A stretch of DNA of 64,000 nt from Pseudomonadota bacterium (GCA_039024915.1 JBCCPK010000005.1:248001-312000); one strand, 5' to 3'; counted from the first letter of the stretch, positions 9,047 to 18,968 are shown. Program-made: numbers and translations. The notes: generated by a model from the sequence alone, not told the origin.

Positions 9047-9444
9047 CAGCCTTTGTCCCCCTCCGACCCCCGGTGGGGATCGGTGTCGCGCGAAACCTCC
9101 GGCGAGCGAAGGATTTCGTCGATGCGGCCAAACTGGTCAAAAGAGGTATCGGGCAAGAAGCGAAGGCTCGGCGTGAAGCGCAGCTTGAGCTGCCGGCCGA
9201 TGTCTCGGCGCAGCTCCCCCTGAGCCTTTGCAAGTTGACGGCAGATGGCCTCCGCGTCGCCAGGCCCGATGGGGGTGACGAAGGCTGTCGCGATTTTCAG
9301 GTCGGGTGACATCCGCACTTCGGACACTGAAACAAGCGTGTTGCCCAAGTTCGCGCGATGGACGTCACCACGCGTCAGCACATCCGACAGTGCATGCCGA
9401 ACAAGCTCGCCGACGCGCAACTGGCGTTGAGAGGGGGGTTTCAT
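9046..9444 (-). CDS. rbfA: 30S ribosome-binding factor RbfA
   Basis: A 132-residue RbfA with a KH-like fold, a late 30S maturation and cold-adaptation factor. Family features are RQLRVGELVRHALSDVL near the N-terminus and the segment VSEVRMSPDLKIATAFV. The C-terminal FTPSLRFLPDTSFDQFGRIDEIL also fits. It is somewhat longer at the C-terminus than the E. coli protein, as is common in alphaproteobacteria. It lies 43 bp after infB and overlaps the start of truB by one base. Confidence 0.96.
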   Translation of the reverse strand: MKPPSQRQLRVGELVRHALSDVLTRGDVHRANLGNTLVSVSEVRMSPDLKIATAFVTPIGPGDAEAICRQLAKAQGELRRDIGRQLKLRFTPSLRFLPDTSFDQFGRIDEILRSPEVSRDTDPHRGSEGDKG

Positions 9445-9487
9445 CTGGTAGCCCTCGAACCGCTTCGCCGGAGGGGCAGCGCGCCGC

Positions 9488-12049
9488 TTAAAGCTTGCGC
9501 GCCACCTCTTCTACCCGGAAGCATTCGATCACGTCACCCTTGCGGATATCCTCGTAATTCTCAAACGCCATGCCGCATTCTTGGCCTGCACTGACCTCCG
9601 GCACTTCGTCCTTGAACCGCTTGAGCGTTTTCAACCTGCCTTCGTGAATGACAACATTGTCGCGGATCAACCGGACACCGGCACCGCGCTCAACCTTACC
9701 ATCGGTGACGGTGCACCCAGCGACTTTCCCGACTTTGGAAATATTGAACACTTCCAGAATTTCGGCGTTACCAAGTTCGGTTTCGCGGCGTTCGGGCGAC
9801 AGCAATCCTTCCATCGCGGCTTTGATGTCATCGACGAGATCGTAGATGATCGAATATTGCCGGATTTCGATGCCTTCGGCCTGTGCGGCGTCACGCGCCT
9901 GTTTGTTGGCCCGGACATTGAAGGCGATGATGGGCGCTTCCGAAGCGGCCGCAAGGGCGACGTCAGATTCGGTGACCCCGCCCGGCGCGGCGTGGATCAC
10001 CCTTGCTGCCACCTCTTCATTGCCAAGTTTTTCAACCGCCTGCGCGATGGCTTCAACCGAGCCCTGAACATCGCCTTTGACGAGGATCGGAAACTCCTTG
10101 AGGTTTGTTTCCTGCAAACGCGTCATCATCTGCTCAAGCGAGCCGCGAGCCGTACCCAGCATTGCTGCCGTCTTTTCACGAATTTGACGCTGACGATACT
10201 CGGTGATCTCGCGCGCACGCGCTTCCGATTCAACAACGGCAAACGGGTCGCCCGCTGACGGTGTCTCCTGGAAGCCGAGCACTTCGACGGGCGCGGATGG
10301 ACCGGCCTCGTCAACCTGCTCTCCGCGATCGTTCACCAGCGCGCGAATACGCGCCCAGGCGGCGCCCGCAACCAGAATATCGCCCTTCCTGAGCGTGCCT
10401 TTCTGGACAAGGACTGTAGCGACCGGACCCCGGCCCTTGTCGAGCTGCGCCTCGATCACGACGCCTTCAGCCGCCCGGTCGGGGTTGGCTTTGAGCTCCA
10501 TGATCTCTGCCTGCAGCAGGATCGCGTCGAGAAGGTCGTCGAGGCCCTTGCCGGTGGTCGCCGACACTTCGACGTCCTGAACCTCGCCGCCCATGCCTTC
10601 GACCTGTACTTCGTAGCGAAGCAAGTCCGTACGCACGCGGTTCGGGTCAGCCTCAGGCTTGTCCATCTTGTTGATGGCGACGATCATCGGAACCTCACCG
10701 GCGCGTGTGTGATTGATCGCTTCAACGGTGGTCGGCATTACGCTATCGTCCGCAGCGACGACCAGAATCACGAGGTCGGTAGCCTTCGCGCCGCGCGCGC
10801 GCATAGATGTGAAGGCTTCGTGGCCAGGCGTATCGATGAACGAGATCTTCTGGTCGTTCTTCTCGACCTGGTAGGCCCCGATATGCTGGGTGATCCCACC
10901 AGCTTCGCCAGCGACAACGTTTGCGTTCCGGACAGCGTCGAGAAGCGACGTCTTTCCGTGGTCAACATGGCCCATGATCGTGACAACTGGCGGGCGCGGC
11001 AGCGCGCCTTCACCATCATCTTCCGTCTCGGTTGAGAACAGACCCTCTTCAACGTCGGCCTCAGATACGCGCTTGACCGTGTGCCCAAGCTCCTCGGCGA
11101 TCAACTGCGCGGTGTCTGCATCAATGACGTCATTGATCTGCAACATCTGGCCTTGCTGCATCAAAATCTTGATGACATCGACCGCCCGCTCCGCCATCCG
11201 GTTTGCCAGTTCCTGAATGGTGATGGCGTCCGGGATCGTAACCTCACGAAGAACCTTCTCGCGCGGCCCGGTCGGCTGCTGTCCCCGCCGTGCTTTTTCC
11301 TGGCGCCGACGCATCGCAGCCAGAGACCGGCCGCGTTGGTTGCCATCGTCATTGAGCGCACGATTGATCGTCAGCTTGGAACGGCGGCGTTCATCAGTCC
11401 GTGGGGCAGGTTTTGCCGGCGCTGGTGCGGCCCGCTTGCCGCGTGCATCGCCCCGACGCGGAGCCTCGCCCTCGTCATCACGCTCCTTGCGCTTGGGCGG
11501 ACTTGCCGCCGCTGCTGGGGCGTCATCGGCTGGTTTGTCCTTCACCTTCGGCCGGCGTGCCTCTTCCTCGGCCGCCCGTTTGGCTTCCTCTGCGAGGCGC
11601 GCGGCCTCTTCCTCGGCTTCTTTCTTCAGCCGCTCTTCTTCGGCAGCCCGCCGCTTGGCTTCCTCAGCCGCCCGTTTGGCTTCCTCGACCTCGCGCTGCT
11701 GCGCTTCTTTCAAGGCCGCCAGGCGCGCTTCCTGTTCAGCATTGGTCGCGGTCCGGCTTTCCGGTGCCTTACCCCCCGAAGCGGGTTTGTCCGCGCCACC
11801 AGTCTGGATCACACGACGCTTTGTCGTTTGGACAGCCACCTTGGGTGCCGGCTTGGTCTCGCGCGTCTCGGTTTCGCTCGCCGCAGCAGGTTCACTGCCC
11901 GGCACAACGATGCGACGCTTGCGCTTTTCGACCACGACCGAATTCGATCGACCGTGCGAGAAGCTCTGCCGGACAGTGCCAGTCGATGGCTTGAGCGAAA
12001 GGGTCCGCTTGCCTTTGGGCTTGTCTTCGGTGGTGTCTTGATCACTCAT
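9488..12049 (-). CDS. infB: Translation initiation factor IF-2
   Basis: An 853-residue IF-2, the GTPase that places initiator tRNA on the 30S subunit. The long N-terminal region contains an Ala/Glu/Lys/Arg-rich stretch at about 105-170 that is likely helical or coiled coil. An IF2_N domain lies at about 270-325. The G domain has G1 GHVDHGKT at 360-367, DTPGHEAF and NKMD, followed by the C-terminal domains that bind the 50S subunit and fMet-tRNA. It lies 8 bp after the YlxR-type gene. The antisense open frames across its N-terminal region follow from the biased composition. Confidence 0.98.
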   Translation of the reverse strand: MSDQDTTEDKPKGKRTLSLKPSTGTVRQSFSHGRSNSVVVEKRKRRIVVPGSEPAAASETETRETKPAPKVAVQTTKRRVIQTGGADKPASGGKAPESRTATNAEQEARLAALKEAQQREVEEAKRAAEEAKRRAAEEERLKKEAEEEAARLAEEAKRAAEEEARRPKVKDKPADDAPAAAASPPKRKERDDEGEAPRRGDARGKRAAPAPAKPAPRTDERRRSKLTINRALNDDGNQRGRSLAAMRRRQEKARRGQQPTGPREKVLREVTIPDAITIQELANRMAERAVDVIKILMQQGQMLQINDVIDADTAQLIAEELGHTVKRVSEADVEEGLFSTETEDDGEGALPRPPVVTIMGHVDHGKTSLLDAVRNANVVAGEAGGITQHIGAYQVEKNDQKISFIDTPGHEAFTSMRARGAKATDLVILVVAADDSVMPTTVEAINHTRAGEVPMIVAINKMDKPEADPNRVRTDLLRYEVQVEGMGGEVQDVEVSATTGKGLDDLLDAILLQAEIMELKANPDRAAEGVVIEAQLDKGRGPVATVLVQKGTLRKGDILVAGAAWARIRALVNDRGEQVDEAGPSAPVEVLGFQETPSAGDPFAVVESEARAREITEYRQRQIREKTAAMLGTARGSLEQMMTRLQETNLKEFPILVKGDVQGSVEAIAQAVEKLGNEEVAARVIHAAPGGVTESDVALAAASEAPIIAFNVRANKQARDAAQAEGIEIRQYSIIYDLVDDIKAAMEGLLSPERRETELGNAEILEVFNISKVGKVAGCTVTDGKVERGAGVRLIRDNVVIHEGRLKTLKRFKDEVPEVSAGQECGMAFENYEDIRKGDVIECFRVEEVARKL

Positions 12050-12057
12050 ACTGACGT

Positions 12058-12762
12058 CTATTCTCCTGCACGGACACGCTTATTCGCACCCGCTATTGAT
12101 CGCTTATTTGCTTGCGCCAATCCCATATTCTTGGGCCCGTCATCGACAAAGCGGAATGCTCCGAGCCGGGAAATTGGTGCAATAAACTTTTCCGCTCCCG
12201 GACCGGCAAGGAGCGCAGCATGTATCACATGTTCGAGCCCGAGGGACAAACCGATTTCGTCGTGCGTAAACACACGGAAAATTGGCACGCCGGCATGGCC
12301 GGCGAGCCGATCGAGTTTGCTTTGTCCATCTGCCCCCGCATCGGTCGCGTGCAAAAGGGCATGGGCCTTATTCGATTTGATGGCGCTTTCTACCTTAGTA
12401 AAGCCCGTTTGCACCAGCCCCGCTTTGCGCGCAAACCCCAAAGCCCCCATCGCCTGTTGGCGCAGAACCTTCTCGGTCCGCTGCTCGAGATCATCAAGAC
12501 CGCCGATCGGCTGTTCGGGTTTCAGGGCTCGGGTGAACGCGTTGCGCTGGATGGCCTTTACCAAAACGGCCCTGTTGGCAGAAACCCACGCACCACGCCC
12601 GGGAAGCGTTGCCTTGACGTCTGGTACCACGATGCCGTGAGGGTCGAGCACGAAGCGGATCAGATCATGATCATCCGCTTGGTGTCGCGTGACGATGCAC
12701 CGACGGTGGCGCGCGGCTTCAGTGCCGCCCTTGCCCCGCTTCTGCCCCGTTTCCAACGACAT
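12058..12762 (-). CDS. YlxR-type RNA-binding protein fused to an L7Ae-like domain
   Basis: A 234-residue protein in the nusA-infB operon. Residues about 18-95 match the YlxR (DUF448) family: [36 protein letters not shown]. This domain is often a separate protein of about 90 residues. The following part (about 105-195, [23 protein letters not shown] and later ALLHATDAG) looks like an L7Ae/YlxQ-type RNA-binding domain, which in Firmicutes is encoded by the next gene, ylxQ. Alphaproteobacteria usually carry this fused form. The role is probably RNA binding linked to ribosome or transcription functions. Confidence 0.88.
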   Translation of the reverse strand: MSLETGQKRGKGGTEAARHRRCIVTRHQADDHDLIRFVLDPHGIVVPDVKATLPGRGAWVSANRAVLVKAIQRNAFTRALKPEQPIGGLDDLEQRTEKVLRQQAMGALGFARKAGLVQTGFTKVESAIKSNKAHALLHATDAGADGQSKLDRLAGHAGVPIFRVFTHDEIGLSLGLEHVIHAALLAGPGAEKFIAPISRLGAFRFVDDGPKNMGLAQANKRSIAGANKRVRAGE

Positions 12763-12789
12763 GGCGTGTCATCCTCGCAAGCCCGGCCA

Positions 12790-14406
12790 TCAGGCCGGCG
12801 CTCCTTCGTCTGCCGTCTCACTTTCATCGGCCGCAGGCGCATTCATCGCCAACAGGTCTTCAGCACTGATCCAACCGGCGGCAACCCGCGCTTGCATGAT
12901 CATGCCTTCCGCCTCTGTTTTTGAGATTTCAAAGCTTGAAAGCGCGCCATCGTAACGAACAACCTCGCCATCCTTACGCTCGGTCCAGCCGACAAGGTCA
13001 TCGGTGGCACAACCTGCAAAGTCTTCGATGGTTTTGATTTCATCTTTGCCCAGAGCAACAAGCATCGAGGTTGTCAGGCCATCGATTTGCCGCAGGGTAT
13101 CCTCAACGCCCAGTTCGCGGCGCTCGGCATCGGCTTTGGCTTCCTGTTCTTCGAGGAACTCGCGTGCCCGTGCCTGAAGCTCGTCGGCGGTTTCATCGTC
13201 GAAGCCCTCAATGGATGAAATCTCCTCGCGCTCGACATAGGCGATCTCTTCCATGGTTGCGAAGCCCTCGGATGCGAGAAGCTGACCGACCACCTCATCC
13301 ACGTTGAGCGAGGAGACAAACAATTCTGACCGCTCGGCAAATTCCTTCTGTCGGCGGCCTGATTCCTCGTCCTCGGTCATAATATCAATGTCCCAGCCGG
13401 TCAGCTGGGAGGCGAGGCGCACATTCTGCCCACGCCGTCCAATGGCGAGCGACAGCTGATCCTCGGGTACCACCACTTCGATGCGCTGGGTATCTTCATC
13501 AAGCACAACCTTGGCGACTTCCGCGGGCTGCAAGGCGTTCACGATGAACGTGGCTTCGTCCATGGACCAAGGGATGATGTCGATGCGTTCGCCCTGCAGT
13601 TCCTGAACAACGGCCTGGACGCGGCTACCGCGCATACCAACGCATGCGCCAACCGGGTCAATGGACGAATCATTGGAGATAACGCCGATCTTCGCGCGCG
13701 AACCTGGGTCGCGCGCCACCCGTTTGATCTCGATGACGCCGTCGTAGATTTCCGGCACTTCCATGGTGAACAGTTTGACCATGAATTGCGGGTGGGTCCG
13801 CGACAGGAAGATCTGCGGGCCACGCTGTTCACGCCGTACATCGAGGACGTAGGCGCGAATGCGATCACCATACTTGAAGGGCTCACGCGGGATGAGTTCA
13901 TCGCGCCGCACGATGGCTTCGCCGCGGCCCAGATCGACGATCACATTGCCGTATTCGACCCGCTTGACCGTACCGTTGACGATTTCACCAATGCGATCCT
14001 TGTACTCTTCGTACTGCCGATCGCGCTCCGCTTCACGGACTTTCTGGACGATTACCTGCTTTGCCGACTGAGCCGCGATACGCCCGAAATCGAGCGGCGG
14101 CAGCTGTTCGGCGATCACCGAGCCGACCTCAGCATCGGGCATGGAATGCTTGGCGTCGGCGAGGGTGGTTTGCGCGTCCGGGTTTTCGACCTCTTCCACT
14201 ACATGAATCAGTCGGTGGAGCTTCAACTCGCCCGTTTTTGCGTTGATTTGAGCTCGAATATCGGTCTCCGAGCCGTAGCGGGCGCGAGCAGCTTTCGCCA
14301 TGGCTTCTTCCATGGCTGAGATGACGATCTGACGATCGATTGATTTCTCGCGCGCGACCGCATCGGCAATCTGCAGCAGCTCTAACCTGTTTGCACTGAC
14401 GGCCAT
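12790..14406 (-). CDS. nusA: Transcription termination/antitermination protein NusA
   Basis: A 538-residue NusA from ATG 14406, which has AAGGAGAATAG upstream. An in-frame codon at 14430 would add eight residues and is less likely. NusA binds RNA polymerase and controls pausing, termination and antitermination. The order is the N-terminal polymerase-binding domain (MEEAMAKAARARYG), an S1 domain (GEIVNGTVKRVEYGNVIVDLG), two KH domains (GACVGMRGSRVQAVVQEL and later LAIGRRGQNVRLASQL), then C-terminal acidic repeats with helix-hairpin-helix character. It lies between rimP and the YlxR gene as in most bacteria. Confidence 0.98.
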   Translation of the reverse strand: MAVSANRLELLQIADAVAREKSIDRQIVISAMEEAMAKAARARYGSETDIRAQINAKTGELKLHRLIHVVEEVENPDAQTTLADAKHSMPDAEVGSVIAEQLPPLDFGRIAAQSAKQVIVQKVREAERDRQYEEYKDRIGEIVNGTVKRVEYGNVIVDLGRGEAIVRRDELIPREPFKYGDRIRAYVLDVRREQRGPQIFLSRTHPQFMVKLFTMEVPEIYDGVIEIKRVARDPGSRAKIGVISNDSSIDPVGACVGMRGSRVQAVVQELQGERIDIIPWSMDEATFIVNALQPAEVAKVVLDEDTQRIEVVVPEDQLSLAIGRRGQNVRLASQLTGWDIDIMTEDEESGRRQKEFAERSELFVSSLNVDEVVGQLLASEGFATMEEIAYVEREEISSIEGFDDETADELQARAREFLEEQEAKADAERRELGVEDTLRQIDGLTTSMLVALGKDEIKTIEDFAGCATDDLVGWTERKDGEVVRYDGALSSFEISKTEAEGMIMQARVAAGWISAEDLLAMNAPAADESETADEGAPA

Positions 14407-14501
14407 CGGCCTATTCTCCTTGTCCAGCACGAGCGCAACGTTCCTGATGGCTCGCTCGTGGGTCGTGGGTCGGTATTGCTAAGTTCATGCGCGGGTTTGC
14501 C

Positions 14502-15125
14502 TCAGCTTTCCGCTTTGTTGTTGTCGTTCATCGCTTGCGCAGCTTTCTGGGCGGCCTGTTGTGCCTTGCGCGCCGCTTCGAAAAGCGCGTCGGTCATCAC
14601 CAGCTTAGCCTCTTCCATCGCTGCATAGGGCAAAGTGACGGTCAAAGGCGCTTCAACAGCGTCGATCTCAAGTTCGACAGCCTCGTCACGCGCCGAAACA
14701 ATCGTTCCGCGGTAGCGCCGTCGCCCCTCACCGGTACCGGTATCGATCGGCCGCGACAGTTCGATCTTTGCGACATGACCAATAGCGCGTTCGAAGTCTT
14801 CAACCCGCACCAGCGGTCGATCGACACCAGGCGAGGAAACCTCGAGATGGTAGGCTGTCTTGATCGGATCATCGACGTCGAGCGCAGGCGACACGTCCTT
14901 GGAAATGGCCTCACAATCCTCAATGGTGAATGTACCATCAGGACGCTCAGCCATGATTTGAACGGTACAACCGTTCTCGCCCGTCACCCGCACCCGAACC
15001 AAGCGGTAGCCCAGCTGCTCGATTGCCGGTTCGGCGATCGCGGCAATCCGCGCGGCCACGCCGTTCTCGAACAGAACCCGGGGCGCGCTTTTATCTGAAA
15101 GGGGCGGGGTCAACTCGGTCATCAA
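14502..15125 (-). CDS. rimP: Ribosome maturation factor RimP
   Basis: A 207-residue RimP, needed for 30S assembly. Visible features are EPAIEQLGYRLVRVRV, the segment DCEAISKDVSPALDVDDPI and LEVSSPGVDRPLVRVEDFERAIG, which is the most conserved part of the family. The C-terminal tail, rich in Ala, Gln and Lys, is longer than in E. coli. It is the first gene of the rimP-nusA-ylxR-infB-rbfA-truB run; a 160-bp gap separates it from trmB upstream, so an operon promoter may lie there. Confidence 0.96.
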   Translation of the reverse strand: MMTELTPPLSDKSAPRVLFENGVAARIAAIAEPAIEQLGYRLVRVRVTGENGCTVQIMAERPDGTFTIEDCEAISKDVSPALDVDDPIKTAYHLEVSSPGVDRPLVRVEDFERAIGHVAKIELSRPIDTGTGEGRRRYRGTIVSARDEAVELEIDAVEAPLTVTLPYAAMEEAKLVMTDALFEAARKAQQAAQKAAQAMNDNNKAES

Positions 15126-15287
15126 GCCTCATAAGTCCCTGCTGCCGGACGATGGCAGACAGGGGCAAACAGCGATGCGCCAAACGAAAAGGGCGGGCCC
15201 AGCGGACCCACCCCAATCAAAAGTCTGACGATGAAGGTGTTAAAAACTAAATAGTCGAAACCGGCGGCTGTTACAAGCGTTTCGTGT

Positions 15288-16019
15288 CTATCTGGCAACA
15301 TTTTCTAGGAAAAACGAGAAGTAGGAAGGCTGCCTTCCCTCCCGTAACGCCTTGGCTTCATACCGTGTACCCGCCCAATCAGGCCACGCCTCGGCCGGGT
15401 TGCGTGTCCCGATACGGTAGCGGGAATCTGCGTGCACGGCCTTCAGTGCGGTTTGCTTGTAAACCTCGATATCTGTCGCCAGCCGCAACTCGCCGCCAAC
15501 CTCCAGAACGCGCGCGAACAGCGAAAGGGTATCACCGGCGATGAAACGGCGCTTCTCGTGCCGTAACTTCGGCCATGGATCGGGGTAGAGGAGGTATACG
15601 ATCGCCAAACATCGCGGCGGTAGCCAGCGTAAGACATCACGCGCGTCCCCTTCGTGGGTCCGCAGCCGCGCCGCGCCGGGATGCTGACAAGCGCCTTCCA
15701 GCAGGCGCGCCATCCCGTTGACAAACGGTTCGCAGCCGATGAAGCCGCTGCTTGGTTTATCCGAAAGCTGATGCAGAAGGTGCTCGCCGCCGCCAAAACC
15801 AATCTCCATCGCCAACGCTTCGATGGGCTGCCCGAACAAAGCCCTTGGGTCCGCGCATGGTATCGAAAGGTCCAAGGCGAAGCGGGCCTGGCCGGTTTCG
15901 TAAGCAGCACGGCGATTGGCGCGCAGCGTTTTGCCTTTCCTGCGGCCATACAGAAGACCCCGCGAGCGTTCACGGGCGCCGCGGTCTTGGTCTGTGCTTG
16001 AAGGCTGATCTTGAGGCAT
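15288..16019 (-). CDS. trmB: tRNA (guanine-N7-)-methyltransferase TrmB
   Basis: A 243-residue SAM-dependent methyltransferase that makes m7G46 in tRNA. The start region LYGRRKGKTLRANR and the SAM-binding segment AMEIGFGGGEHLLHQL are characteristic, followed by FIGCEPFVNGMARLL. The PDPWPKLRHEKRRFI segment is the TrmB signature, and the end EAWPDWAGTRYEAKALREGR is also typical. In rhizobia trmB normally follows metK directly; here an island of about 5.6 kb separates them, and an oxidoreductase gene is divergent to trmB. Confidence 0.96.
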   Translation of the reverse strand: MPQDQPSSTDQDRGARERSRGLLYGRRKGKTLRANRRAAYETGQARFALDLSIPCADPRALFGQPIEALAMEIGFGGGEHLLHQLSDKPSSGFIGCEPFVNGMARLLEGACQHPGAARLRTHEGDARDVLRWLPPRCLAIVYLLYPDPWPKLRHEKRRFIAGDTLSLFARVLEVGGELRLATDIEVYKQTALKAVHADSRYRIGTRNPAEAWPDWAGTRYEAKALREGRQPSYFSFFLENVAR

Positions 16020-16196
16020 CGGACGCGATCAATCAAAGCACGACACTGACGTCAACCGCGGGCGTGGCCGCGTCAGTCATCAGCATCCGGGCCTGCCGGT
16101 CATCGAACGGCTGTTCCTGTTAGCGTTGCCGATCAGCCATGATGTGTGGAAGATCAGCAGGTTCAGCCCTTGCCCGTTCACAGCTGTGTGGCTTCC

Positions 16197-16769
16197 ATGA
16201 CCCGCATTTGCATCTTGCAGGCGCATCCCGATCCGGGCCAGCAGCATTTCTGCCATGTGCTGGCTGAAGCTTACGCCCGAGAGGCCGAGAACCATGGCGG
16301 CATCATCGATTTGCGCGACCTGGGCTCCGTGCACCTCGATCCCATGGTCGAGCCTGCCTTGGTCAATCACCCCGTGGAAGCTGAGATACGATCGCTCCAA
16401 AATGCGATCCGCGGTGCGGCGCATCTGGTGATTATCTTCCCCGTCTGGTTCGCCACGATGCCAGCCAAGACAAAGGCCGTGCTCGAGCATATCGGACGAC
16501 ACGACTTCGCCTTTTCAACACGGCGAAACGCGTTCCCCGAACCACACCTGTCCGGCCGATCCGCACGTATCATCGTTACCATGTCGACGCCCGATTGGGT
16601 GTATCATCTCACCCAACGCGGCAGCGCGACGAGTTGGTTGGCGCGGCCCGTTCTCGGTTATGCCGGTTTCAAGCCGGTACGCACCACGGTGCTCGGTTCC
16701 ATCGACCGGCCGCAGGCGCGTAAGCGCGCTTTGGAGAAGGTTGAGGCGCTGGGTCGGCGACTGGCGTAA
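16197..16769 (+). CDS. NAD(P)H-dependent (quinone) oxidoreductase, flavodoxin-like fold
   Basis: A 190-residue flavoprotein from ATG 16197 (MTRICILQAHPDPGQQHFCH). The N-terminal AHPDP-xx-SxxxH-like motif is the FMN/FAD phosphate loop of the KefF/MdaB/NQO1 superfamily. The segment VIIFPVWFATMPAKTKAVLEHI corresponds to the usual pattern PLWWxxxPAxLKxWID around the flavin and active site. Members reduce quinones or other electrophiles by two electrons. A codon at 16146 would add 17 residues without a recognisable function. It is the first gene of the island between trmB and metK, divergent from trmB and convergent to the DJ-1 family gene. Confidence 0.82.
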   Translation: MTRICILQAHPDPGQQHFCHVLAEAYAREAENHGGIIDLRDLGSVHLDPMVEPALVNHPVEAEIRSLQNAIRGAAHLVIIFPVWFATMPAKTKAVLEHIGRHDFAFSTRRNAFPEPHLSGRSARIIVTMSTPDWVYHLTQRGSATSWLARPVLGYAGFKPVRTTVLGSIDRPQARKRALEKVEALGRRLA

Positions 16770-16812
16770 GGCCGGGGGCCTTCTGTGCGATGGCGCTCAG
16801 GAACCGAGCGCC
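16768..16812. terminator. Paired hairpins between convergent genes
   Basis: AAGGCC-GGG-GGCCTT at 16768-16782 overlaps the stop codon of the oxidoreductase gene. GGCGCTC-7 nt-GAGCGCC at 16792-16812 overlaps the end of the DJ-1 family gene. Both are perfect stems but neither has a strong T run, so a bidirectional terminator is only a suggestion. Confidence 0.35.
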
Positions 16813-17510
16813 TCGATGACCTTTGACGCAGTCACGCCTGAGGAGACCTGCTGCTGCCCAGTTATCAGATTGCCATCACGCACGGCGAATTGCGCCAACA
16901 GACCGCCGGTGATGAAGTTGGTGTCTTCGATCTGCTTGGCTTCATCCTCGATCCAGAATGGTTGTATCTTCTGGCCGGCCGCGCTCTCGGCGTAGCGTTC
17001 CTCACTGTTTGCAAAGCCTGTCCAGGTCTTTCCCTTGACCAGCAGAGTTCCGTCGCTGAGCTTTGTTTTGAGGAGAATACAGGTTCCGTGGCAAACCGCG
17101 CTTGCCACTTTGCCGGCCTCATACATCGATGCAAACGCTGCGTGGACGCGCGCATCATCAATCATGGAGACCATCGGGGACTGCCCGCCGACGATGAACA
17201 AGGCGTCGAAACTCTTAAGGTCCAGATCGCCCAATGCAGGTGTCTTGGTGATGAGCTCGCGGGTGGAAGCGGTTTCCTTGAAGCCCTTGGAGATGATATC
17301 GGCGGCGGAGTAGCCAGTCTCATGATCAGGATCCGACCACGCATCCGCTTCCAGGCCTCCGCCATCAGGGGATGCGATCGTGATCGCATAGCCAGCATCA
17401 TTGAACTTTAGCCACGCATGGCTCAGCTCCGCCCACCAGAAGCCGATTGGCCATCCTGTGATCGGCGACGTTGCAGGATTGGCTGCGAGCATAAGTATCG
17501 ACTTCGTCAT
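16797..17510 (-). CDS. DJ-1/PfpI family protein (type 1 glutamine amidotransferase-like)
   Basis: A 237-residue protein with the DJ-1/PfpI fold. The nucleophile elbow SAVCHGTCIL places Cys140 next to His141. An N-terminal Glu in GFWWAELSHAW (about residue 28) fits the acidic residue paired with the cysteine in Hsp31-like glyoxalase III enzymes. Family members act as glyoxalase/deglycase-type enzymes, chaperones or proteases, so the exact role is open. It is divergent from a LysR regulator 96 bp away, a typical target arrangement. Aldehyde detoxification would suit the aldehyde-producing oxygenase in the same island, but that is inference. Confidence 0.85.
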   Translation of the reverse strand: MTKSILMLAANPATSPITGWPIGFWWAELSHAWLKFNDAGYAITIASPDGGGLEADAWSDPDHETGYSAADIISKGFKETASTRELITKTPALGDLDLKSFDALFIVGGQSPMVSMIDDARVHAAFASMYEAGKVASAVCHGTCILLKTKLSDGTLLVKGKTWTGFANSEERYAESAAGQKIQPFWIEDEAKQIEDTNFITGGLLAQFAVRDGNLITGQQQVSSGVTASKVIEALGS

Positions 17511-17606
17511 GGGTTTGCGCTCCGTGGCGACCGCATCGGTTCGCCTTGTTGTTCCGAAAGCCAGACGATACAGATGAGCCTAATCAAACTGTACTGAAAT
17601 CAATTC

Positions 17607-18536
17607 ATGACTGATTTTGATCAAACAAAAATCAGGCGGCTTGATCTGACGGTGCTGCTGATCTTTCTTGGCCTTGTTCGCACACGCAAGGCATCTGCAG
17701 TTGCCTCGGACCTGGGCCTGACGAGTTCGTCCATCAGTCACGCTTTGCGCCGTCTGCGCGACATCTTTGACGATGACCTTTTCATTCGGCGCCCGCACGG
17801 GTTGGAACCGACCGCCTTCGCGCTCGCCATTGAACCCGACGTGCGCCGGTCCGTCGACGCTTTGCAGGCGGCTTTGTCGGGTCCTGCGGCTTTTGAACCG
17901 CTTGGTGCCACCGGCACATTGCGTCTTGCGGCCAACGATCGCGAGACCGCAACGCACGTGCTGCCCGCTTTTCAGCAGATTGCAGCGCAGGCGCCGGGGA
18001 TTGACGTGTCTGTCCGTTCTGCGTCACGCGCAGATGCCCTTCGCGAACTCGAAGATGGATCTTTGGATTTCGCAATCGGGTTTTTTCGAAAGCTTGGGCC
18101 GCGATTTGATAGCGCGCGTTTGCAGACGGAGAGCTATCTCGTCGCTGCAAGTGCGGAGCATGACCTTTGGGAGTGCCCTCTCACACCGCAGCGTTACACG
18201 GCCTGCCGGCATTTGCTTGTTTCGAGCGACGGCAGCATGAAAGGGATCGTCGATACGGTCCTTGAGGGTATGGGATTGAACCGGCGGGTGTGCCTTGCCT
18301 CGCCGTCCTTCCTTGCGGCCCTATCGGTGCTATCGGACAGCGATCTGATCGCCACCTTGCCGAAAGGGCTCGTGCAGCAATACGCGACAACGTTCGGTCT
18401 GCGCTCGTGTGATCCGCCGATCCCCATTCGAGCTTTTGACATCAGTCTTGTCAGTCACCGCCGTAATCGGAAAAATCCTCTGCACCAGTGGGTACTTAGG
18501 ATGTTCACTGGGGTACGTCATGAAGCCAGCAAATGA
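17607..18536 (+). CDS. LysR-family transcriptional regulator
   Basis: A 309-residue LysR-type regulator. The N-terminal winged helix-turn-helix (about residues 10-70) reads DLTVLLIFLGLVRTRKASAVASDLGLTSSSISHALRRLRD, with the typical LFIRRPHGLEPT end. It is followed by a periplasmic-binding-like effector domain of the usual length. It is transcribed away from the DJ-1 family gene, so it probably controls that gene and itself. An inverted repeat overlaps its own start codon region. It converges with the MarR gene, leaving 18 bp between the stops. Confidence 0.92.
   Translation: MTDFDQTKIRRLDLTVLLIFLGLVRTRKASAVASDLGLTSSSISHALRRLRDIFDDDLFIRRPHGLEPTAFALAIEPDVRRSVDALQAALSGPAAFEPLGATGTLRLAANDRETATHVLPAFQQIAAQAPGIDVSVRSASRADALRELEDGSLDFAIGFFRKLGPRFDSARLQTESYLVAASAEHDLWECPLTPQRYTACRHLLVSSDGSMKGIVDTVLEGMGLNRRVCLASPSFLAALSVLSDSDLIATLPKGLVQQYATTFGLRSCDPPIPIRAFDISLVSHRRNRKNPLHQWVLRMFTGVRHEASK
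17612..17634. promoter_or_regulatory. Inverted repeat at the start of the LysR gene
   Basis: TGATTTT (17612-17618), a 9-nt spacer, then AAAATCA (17628-17634) form a perfect 7-9-7 dyad beginning three codons into the LysR reading frame. It is AT-rich like many LysR sites, and would suit autorepression. It could also be chance, since it encodes the Asp-Phe-Asp-Gln-Thr-Lys start of the protein. Confidence 0.35.
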
Positions 18537-18554
18537 GCTGGGTCAGATGGTGGC

Positions 18555-18968
18555 CTAAATCTTTCCTAGGAGGCTGACAAACGTTTGTCTTTCTTCTTGG
18601 CTTAGCGGTGCGACAACCTCATCGACAACGCTGGCTAGGGTGGATTTGGCTGCTTTGAGGAATTCGGTTCCCTCCGCAGTAAGGCTCAGTATCGTGGCGC
18701 GGCCATCCGATGGACTGGGTTCGCGCGTGAGCAGGCCCTTGGACTCAAGGTCGCGTATAAGCCGCGTTAATTGGGAATTATCGCGGCCCATAGCGGTAGC
18801 CAGCGTCTGAATAGGGCAGGGCTGTATCGCTTGCAGTTGCATCAACAGCAAACCGCCCATCGGCCCGATGCGCCCGCAGTCAACCGCAGGCATGCGCCGG
18901 TGCATCTGGGCATCGATCTTTCGCACCACCCGATCAAGTTCACGTGCAATCCGTTCGCTATCTACCAT
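18555..18968 (-). CDS. MarR-family transcriptional regulator
   Basis: A 137-residue MarR protein. The winged helix-turn-helix (about residues 45-105) reads IQTLATAMGRDNSQLTRLIRDLESKGLLTREPSPSDGRATILSLTAEG, including the DxR wing motif. Flanking helices form the dimer interface. MarR proteins usually repress divergent genes and release DNA on binding phenolic ligands or on cysteine oxidation. The first gene divergent from it is an FAD oxidoreductase; a dyad operator lies in the 103-bp gap, and a near-identical site precedes the oxygenase gene. Self-regulation is likely because the operator starts 17 bp upstream of its ATG. Confidence 0.92.
   Translation of the reverse strand: MVDSERIARELDRVVRKIDAQMHRRMPAVDCGRIGPMGGLLLMQLQAIQPCPIQTLATAMGRDNSQLTRLIRDLESKGLLTREPSPSDGRATILSLTAEGTEFLKAAKSTLASVVDEVVAPLSQEERQTFVSLLGKI

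Noticed and set aside
11081-12640. Long plus-strand frame (about 519 codons)
   Set aside because: It lies opposite infB and the YlxR gene, which are well supported; the repetitive low-complexity translation reflects the biased infB N-terminal region.
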